From Flammula alnicola (Eukaryota > Basidiomycota > Agaricomycetes > Agaricales > Strophariaceae): a stretch of 64,000 bases of DNA. The stretch spans positions 1 to 64,000 of the forward strand of contig JADNRV010000092.1 of assembly GCA_015499995.1 (NCBI GenBank), in the 5' to 3' direction. Of this stretch, positions 58,717 through 64,000 are shown one piece after another (the stretch's first letter is position 1; each line of letters opens with the position of its first letter). Below the pieces are notes generated by a model. It did not search any database. It was not told the origin of the DNA and was given only the letters and a program-made list of their open reading frames with translations. A program made the translations under genes and the position numbers.

Positions 58717-61700
58717 ACGTTGTATGTCGGGTCCGAACAATTCTGGTAGCGTCTATGGGTATGTCTTCCTTTGTAAACATGTGAGGATATACATGCCAGA
58801 GCCATTTTCGGCGCATGCGAAAGGTGATAGGAATCCGTAAAAACTCTCTTGCAATAGAATTAGCACAGTGGAAAATGATTCGAACAATCATAAGTCTATA
58901 AGATAGATTTCGTACCGACATGATCTTGGTCATTCGGTGTCAAGAAATATTCCGAGATGTCTTCAATCCATTCTGTATTGTCCGTCTTACTAAGGGTCGC
59001 GGATATGAAGTGCGTGCAGTTGAAGTAATACACGTACGAATGACTCACATAAGACACATGCTTTCATGCGTGTTTTGCGCGTGCTTGTTTCCACTCGAGT
59101 TCCAGTGTTCTCAATAGCGGGTGCCGGTGCTGCAGCATGCGCGGTCCCCGCTATGTTTGCCTGACTAAGAGTAAGTATGAGCGTAACCCTGTGCCGATGC
59201 ATATTAAATATTGCTCGAAGACGCGACACGTCAGCGCGTCACTCAGCCTTTGCTTGCCTATGTTTGCCCCGAAATTGCCAAGAATGGCAGATGTCCTTAC
59301 TGATTCCGAGCGCCAATTTCCAAAGCTGGTAGTATTTCATTGGATGCATCTTTTTTATGGCTTACGCTCGAGCAGGGATCTCCTGCGAAATGACTATTAT
59401 TCGCGAAATTTCTATGGGCTATGCCATTGCGACATTCCAAGTACGTCAAACGTATATAGGAATACCATTGGCAACGCTCCCCGGTGGACCCTTCGAAGTT
59501 CGAACGTGCTATATCGATCTTGCATGGCCACAATCTGATAGCCACAAACCTTGAGGAAACTTCATCGGATGCCATCGATAATCTGAAGGGCGTCTAAATC
59601 TCCTCGATGCTCCCAAAAGTACTCGATCTGCCAATATCTTGCTAGTGGCCAACTAGTACAGTTCTCGGTCTTCAAGTGGCGGTTTGCACTGGCATGGGAT
59701 AACCCACAGCTTTTCAGGGCTCCACGGGGACATTCAGATCCTTTCCCTAGTTGGGAACATCTTGTGATCTTATCGCGACAAAGTTAAGAAACCTATGCTC
59801 ATAGGTTGGGCTGGCCATTGTCCGCCGCTTTAGTGCGCAGTCTTGTGGGATCACCATGGTATCCTCGAGGTCAAAGCGATCACCTGGCCAATAGGGATGC
59901 TTCTGCCATGGGTTGCTGCGCAGGACTTCGGCTTGTTCTTGTTCAAACATCCTTCTTTGTATATTTAAATATATATTTGGGCAAGAAGCTTGATCTTCGA
60001 TCGATATCCACCAAAGCTGGGTTTGGTTATATTCTTTACCCGTGTATCGCTTCAAACATCCTCGGAATTCTTTCGCAATGTTATAACCCTCAACCCTAAA
60101 TCGTCGGTTTTTATTCTTGACGGTCGATCACTTAACAATACAAAGACATCCTGAAGCACTGCGTGAAATTTTACTAAAACCACGTATAGTGGGCGGGAAA
60201 TCTGTGCCTTTGCATTGAAGCTTTTGCCTTTCTTTCAAGCTGTGGCTATAACAAATGCATTCTAACTGTCATCTACAAAGGGAGCCGAGTATAGTCAAAG
60301 CATCTTCCCCAGCAGTGTACATGTACCATGGCAATGTAGCGATCATTCATAGGCCTGGTGTGTACTCCCTCATATATTTTCTTTTATGGATGGCTGAATA
60401 GTTCTATGTAGAATTCGCGGGTTTGACTCACTGAAGTAGCATGCGTGCATCATGGCAGTCACATGGCTTGCAGCAAGTCCTGCCTCTAGCGCAGGATCAA
60501 GCTTCGGTAGCGCTCCAGTGGCTTCGGTACCGCAAAGGCTAAAGCCTACGAATGTTGGCTATGACTCGGAGCAATTTCCCTCAGCTATGCTATGGCCAGC
60601 AGCTGCGCAGACCTAACTATATTAAGTTGAGTACTATATACAGCCGTGCAACATGAAACCCTTTACTTACCATCGAATCAAGGGGACTGCCAATCTCTCT
60701 GTCTTCTTAGAAAGGAGAGCTTCGCTCCATCGCCCAAGTCATACTCGGAGCTCAAAGATCCAGATAGAGTTCGTTCTCATAGCCAAGGATTTCCGTGGCT
60801 CGCAATATCCAAAATTATCATTGTCCAGTTATTGTGGTGAGAGACCTAGATGATAAGGCAGCCCCTATCGACAGAATGGTCCACATCTATCGAGTCATAA
60901 TCCAAGTGGTCATTTCCTAGGGAATTCGAAATTACATCTTGTTCTTTTTGGGATGCGGATATGGCGATAAGTTGATGTTTCATGGCGGTGAGAAATTTAT
61001 GCACTCTTCTTATCATATTGCCCCACATCCCGTTCTAAGTAGGACAATTACAGCGTCCACCGAAAGTGCCAAACCTGGGACGCTCTCACAAGGACATCGT
61101 AATTGCATTTCTTAAAATTTTAGACCGGCAACCCCCACTGTGATAATAATTTGTTTCGCCCGATCAATCACATTTAGGCGCTCAGTCAAATGCAGCAAAA
61201 GCGCCATAGTAGGATATTGCGGCCCGGAACTAAGCCTACCCCGTTATCTCCTAATTCAATAGTCCGATATCTTCGTCCAATTTGAGAATATCGCTACCAC
61301 TCGTGTAATGCGGCTGCCGCACCATGTATGCCATTAAACGTGTTTCAGCCATGCCAAGTACCGGTTACACGACGGTGCGCCCGTTTGCGTAAGTATCTCC
61401 ACTTCCGGGAACGTCGCGGGTACCAGACAAACCCGTCGGTACCAAGCTAACCGTGCGTCAGTCAGCAGCGAGCACGAGAGATGTGTTCTGTCAGCGTAAG
61501 CGCGCTTTCGAGTCATTCTCTACGACAATTAATTTTCCCCTATGCTACTCCTTTTCTGTCGGAGGTGACAAAAGTATTAATATATGTATTACTACGATGC
61601 CGGATTTAATATCCGTAGTGAATGTTTACTTGTGGTGCACTTTCGGTCCATTCATTCCTCGTCATCACTCGAAGGAGAAAGTATCATAAGCGCGTAAAGT

Positions 61701-62168
61701 GTATGGTGATTATGAGTGGGTATATGGATTATAAAGGTATTGTATCTTAGACTGGGGACATGACGAATGCTCGTGGATGTCCGTGTATGTGTGTGCGGAG
61801 AGGGGTGAACGTGTATACGGGGATCTGTGGGCTTACGGTACAGTACATGGTGAGTACAAGTATATACAGAGGGAATGTACAGCTGGAATGCAGAAATGGA
61901 AAGATGAAGAATGAGGAGTGGATAAACAAGTAACCTACAGTCCCTGAAAGCAAAATCTAAACTAAGGAGATACGCAAACAAAAAATACAACCCAAGTCCG
62001 GCAGAGAATAATAAAAAAATGACTCGAGTGCCCAGAAGTAGAGATGCTGACTGTTTTCCCTATTTGAGATTGAGAGGTGAATAATGGTGGCGTGCATGGG
62101 AGCCGACAGATCGATCCATATGGCAGGTCATGGCAAGGATGAGATATCCCGGACCTTGCATTCCGAGT
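58717..62168. other. Gene-free stretch of about 3.4 kb
   Basis: Only short, stop-limited frames occur. A minus-strand frame at 59747-60055 is somewhat protein-like (LEDTMVIPQDCALKRRTM) but isolated. The last 500 bases are the 3' flank of the Hsp20 gene and contain T/A-rich text on its sense strand. Confidence 0.5.
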
Positions 62169-62997
62169 TTACTGCAAAGCAGTTCCCGCAGTCACCACGG
62201 ATGCGGGTGGACTTGTAGTATTCGGGGTTCGAGCGGGAGTGGCTATTTGAGCGGCGGGTGATTTGGGCCACGTCACCGTGAGCATGCCCTCATGGAGAGT
62301 CGCACTGACATCTGACTCCTAAGGTAATGAAGTTAGTGACTCGTTTCTTATGATCGGGTAAGGAAAGTATGCAATGGAATGAAAGCAGGTGGACAATTTC
62401 AAAGGGGAATGAGTCAATTGGGTGATAATTACCTTTATGCCGTCTGGAACACGTATGGCTCGTTGAAAGGTTCCGTAACGGAGCTCTTGTACAGGTAGTC
62501 GTGGTCGCTGCAGTGGAACTTCCTTGTGCTGGTCGTCGGTCTCCATTTCCCCAGATTCAAGGGCATTCGCCGTCGCAATGGGGTTTTGTGGTAAGGCTTC
62601 CCTCTGAGCGGCACTGAGTTGAGGGGGACTCCTTTCGCCGAAGACGACCAAGTGATTGTCACGAATTTGGAGCGAGATATCTGTGCTCTTTATTCCAGGA
62701 AGCTCGAAGAATGCCGTGAATTTGGAGGATGTAGGATCGTCAACGAGATCCATTCTAAAAATAAATACGTCGCAAATTGAGCAAAAATACAGAGGGTCGA
62801 GGTGCTTACCGTGGTGAATAGCGAAAAGCACCCCGTAAATCATTGGGTTGCACAACGCGAAGTCTGCCTGCTCTAATGGCTTCCAAACACTTGATATTTG
62901 CAGCGCGGTTGACTGCTTGGACAAACGTGGGATGCTGGAACATCTGAAACGTGATGGAGTCGAACTTGGGGTTCGGACGTTGTGTTCTTGTTGTCAT
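62169..62997 (-). CDS. Small heat-shock protein with alpha-crystallin domain (Hsp20)
   Basis: Three exons (62810-62997, 62433-62754, 62169-62318) give 219 codons with matching phases. The N-terminal region is MTTRTQRPNPKFDSITFQMF and onward. The alpha-crystallin domain starts FTAFFELPGIKSTDISLQIR, DNHLVVFGERS, is split by a long acidic insert (EMETDDQHKEV), and resumes YGTFQRAIRVPDGIKESDV with LHEGMLTVTWP; GML is the usual GxL strand. It should act as an ATP-independent chaperone that holds unfolding proteins. The start at 62997 was preferred over an in-frame ATG at 63078 because a TATAAAAA box at 63104-63097 would start transcripts about 30 bases on, downstream of the 63078 ATG. Confidence 0.92.
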
Positions 62998-63096
62998 TTT
63001 TCTGCTCGTAGAATGATATGGCAGGCGAGAAGGTCGAGGAGAAGGGGGAGTGAACTTTGGCGCGAGTGTGGGGCGCACATATTTCCAAGTTAGTCA

Positions 63097-63104
63097 TTTT
63101 TATA
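63097..63104 (-). promoter_or_regulatory. TATA box of the Hsp20 gene
   Basis: TATAAAAA on the minus strand, 100 bases upstream of the chosen start codon. Strong TATA boxes are common in stress-induced genes. Confidence 0.6.
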
Positions 63105-63141
63105 CCCTCTCGGAAATAGCCGAACCTAAATCTAGAGTCAT

Positions 63142-63159
63142 CTCGAAATGCCCTTCGAG
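63142..63159. promoter_or_regulatory. Inverted repeat upstream of Hsp20
   Basis: CTCGAA and TTCGAG arms surround a 6-base spacer, and GAGTCA occurs on both outer sides. The GAA/TTC content recalls heat-shock elements, but the spacing is not the canonical 5-bp module, so the role is open. Confidence 0.3.
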
Positions 63160-63686
63160 TCAGACCGAGATTGCACAGATCGGGGCGAATCGGGGGGGTA
63201 GGAAATCTCCCAAAACTTCAAATCCCAAATGCTTTCCGGGTTCGTTCCGCCATCTCGGCTAAAGTTCTTAGCAATAAATTGGGAGGAAAGTCATGCTGTG
63301 CAAATTTTGTAAGACCGATGTGTCTTCGGCATATGAGTCTTTTGTCATCCTGGTTGGTCAACCAATGAGTACTGCGAAACGTAGTGACTCGGTACATTGT
63401 TGAATCCAGAGGCAGTGAAAGCGCAGTGAAGTGAATTGGAAGGAGCGACGGAGCTTTGGGAGAGCAAGTTGAATTGGCGATGATCCGTTGGTGAATCATC
63501 GCCGAGTGTTTGGTCATACGCAGTCTTTACCAACGTGGGGCAAATAGAAGCACACAGCCTGGATCTTATCACGTGACATAGCCGGTTCATTGCTGGCTGA
63601 CGTCGCCACTGGTCAACCGGTCACCTTCGATATTCTCTCCACTTTTCACAACCTTCCCTCCCGTAGATCAATAAGCATACATCGCC

Positions 63687-64000
63687 ATGTCAAAAGTAGT
63701 ATTCGGTACGTCGTCAGCGTTGCCGAAGAGGCCGAAAGTCGCGTTGATGGCAGTACGCCACAGTTGGAAATGTGCCCTACAACATGGCGGAAGAGCAACT
63801 CATCAACGTCTTCAGGTCGGTGGGGCAAGTCATTGGATTTAGGTATCGTCATCGCATAGCCTCCTCTTACGGGAGAATAATCCTAGCTAAACTGTTCATG
63901 CCGCCCCGCGTGCAGACTCGTATTTGACAGGGATACTTCCAAACCAAAAGGTTATGGCTTTTGTGAATTCGCGGGTACATCTTTACTTTCCTGTGTGCAT
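63687..64000 (+). CDS. Cleavage stimulation factor subunit 2 (CSTF64/Rna15), 5' end only
   Basis: Exons 63687-63705, 63764-63842 and 63916-63974 encode the start of an RRM: MSKVVFVGNVPYNMAEEQ (RNP2 = VFVGNV), LINVFRSVGQVIGFRLVFDR, and KPKGYGFCEFA (RNP1). The very N-terminal RRM and this exact wording are characteristic of CstF-64/Rna15, which binds the U/GU-rich element downstream of polyadenylation sites. A third intron opens at 63975 and the gene continues beyond the window. Confidence 0.93.

Larger units (their letters stand above)
62998..63686. promoter_or_regulatory. Intergenic promoter region between Hsp20 (-) and CSTF2 (+)
   Basis: Divergent genes, 689 bp apart. It contains the Hsp20 TATA box and an inverted repeat at 63142-63159; no gene was seen. 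Confidence 0.55.

Noticed and set aside
61652..61990. Minus-strand 112-residue frame rich in hydrophobic and His/Thr residues
   Set aside because: It lies in the 3' flank of Hsp20 and looks like pyrimidine-rich UTR read as protein.

Overview
The window looks like nuclear DNA of a basidiomycete, most likely a mushroom-forming Agaricomycete. Genes are dense and carry many short GT-AG introns (about 48-66 nt). Several proteins have fungal-type architecture: a SNF5 subunit with a C-terminal GATA-type finger, a GT15 mannosyltransferase, a Zn2Cys6 regulator and a fungal SET protein. Transposable-element DNA is strongly CpG-depleted.

The first 13.3 kb is a repeat-rich, AT-rich, CpG-poor block. It holds a broken Copia gag/protease fragment at the left edge, a complete but dead Copia element (2082-7618, minus strand, 391-bp LTRs, 5-bp target duplication), the C-terminal end of a tyrosine recombinase, and long stretches without genes. 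Embedded in it at 11103-12404 is the most striking item: an uninterrupted five-exon gene for a rolling-circle Rep protein of the CRESS-DNA (gemini-/genomovirus-like) type, with both the HUH endonuclease and helicase motifs present. A fragment of a medium-chain dehydrogenase marks the border at about 13.3 kb.

From 14.9 to 52.4 kb the window is gene-dense: SNF5 (+), KTR/GT15 mannosyltransferase (-, 15 exons including 6-nt and 10-nt microexons), an alpha/beta-hydrolase-like protein lacking the usual serine (+), a decayed gene (-), an F-box gene with a premature stop (+), a SET-domain gene (-), a 12-kb gene for a PH-domain/coiled-coil/RS-rich protein (-), an SF3B3/RSE1 pseudogene (-), RBX1 (-), tubulin cofactor C (+), a small Cys-rich protein (+) and a Zn2Cys6 transcription factor (-).

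From 52.4 to 62.2 kb there are few genes: a rotted NRPS-like adenylation-domain remnant and one 85-residue gene. The right edge returns to core genes: a small heat-shock protein (-) and the 5' end of CSTF2/Rna15 (+).

The genes do not form one pathway. They are mostly housekeeping: chromatin remodelling, secretory mannosylation, cullin-RING ubiquitination, tubulin folding and mRNA 3'-end processing. Several arranged as head-to-head pairs share short intergenic promoters (GT15/hydrolase, RBX1/TBCC, Hsp20/CSTF2). Several otherwise good genes are interrupted by single missing bases, often in C-runs, which looks more like residual assembly error than decay.
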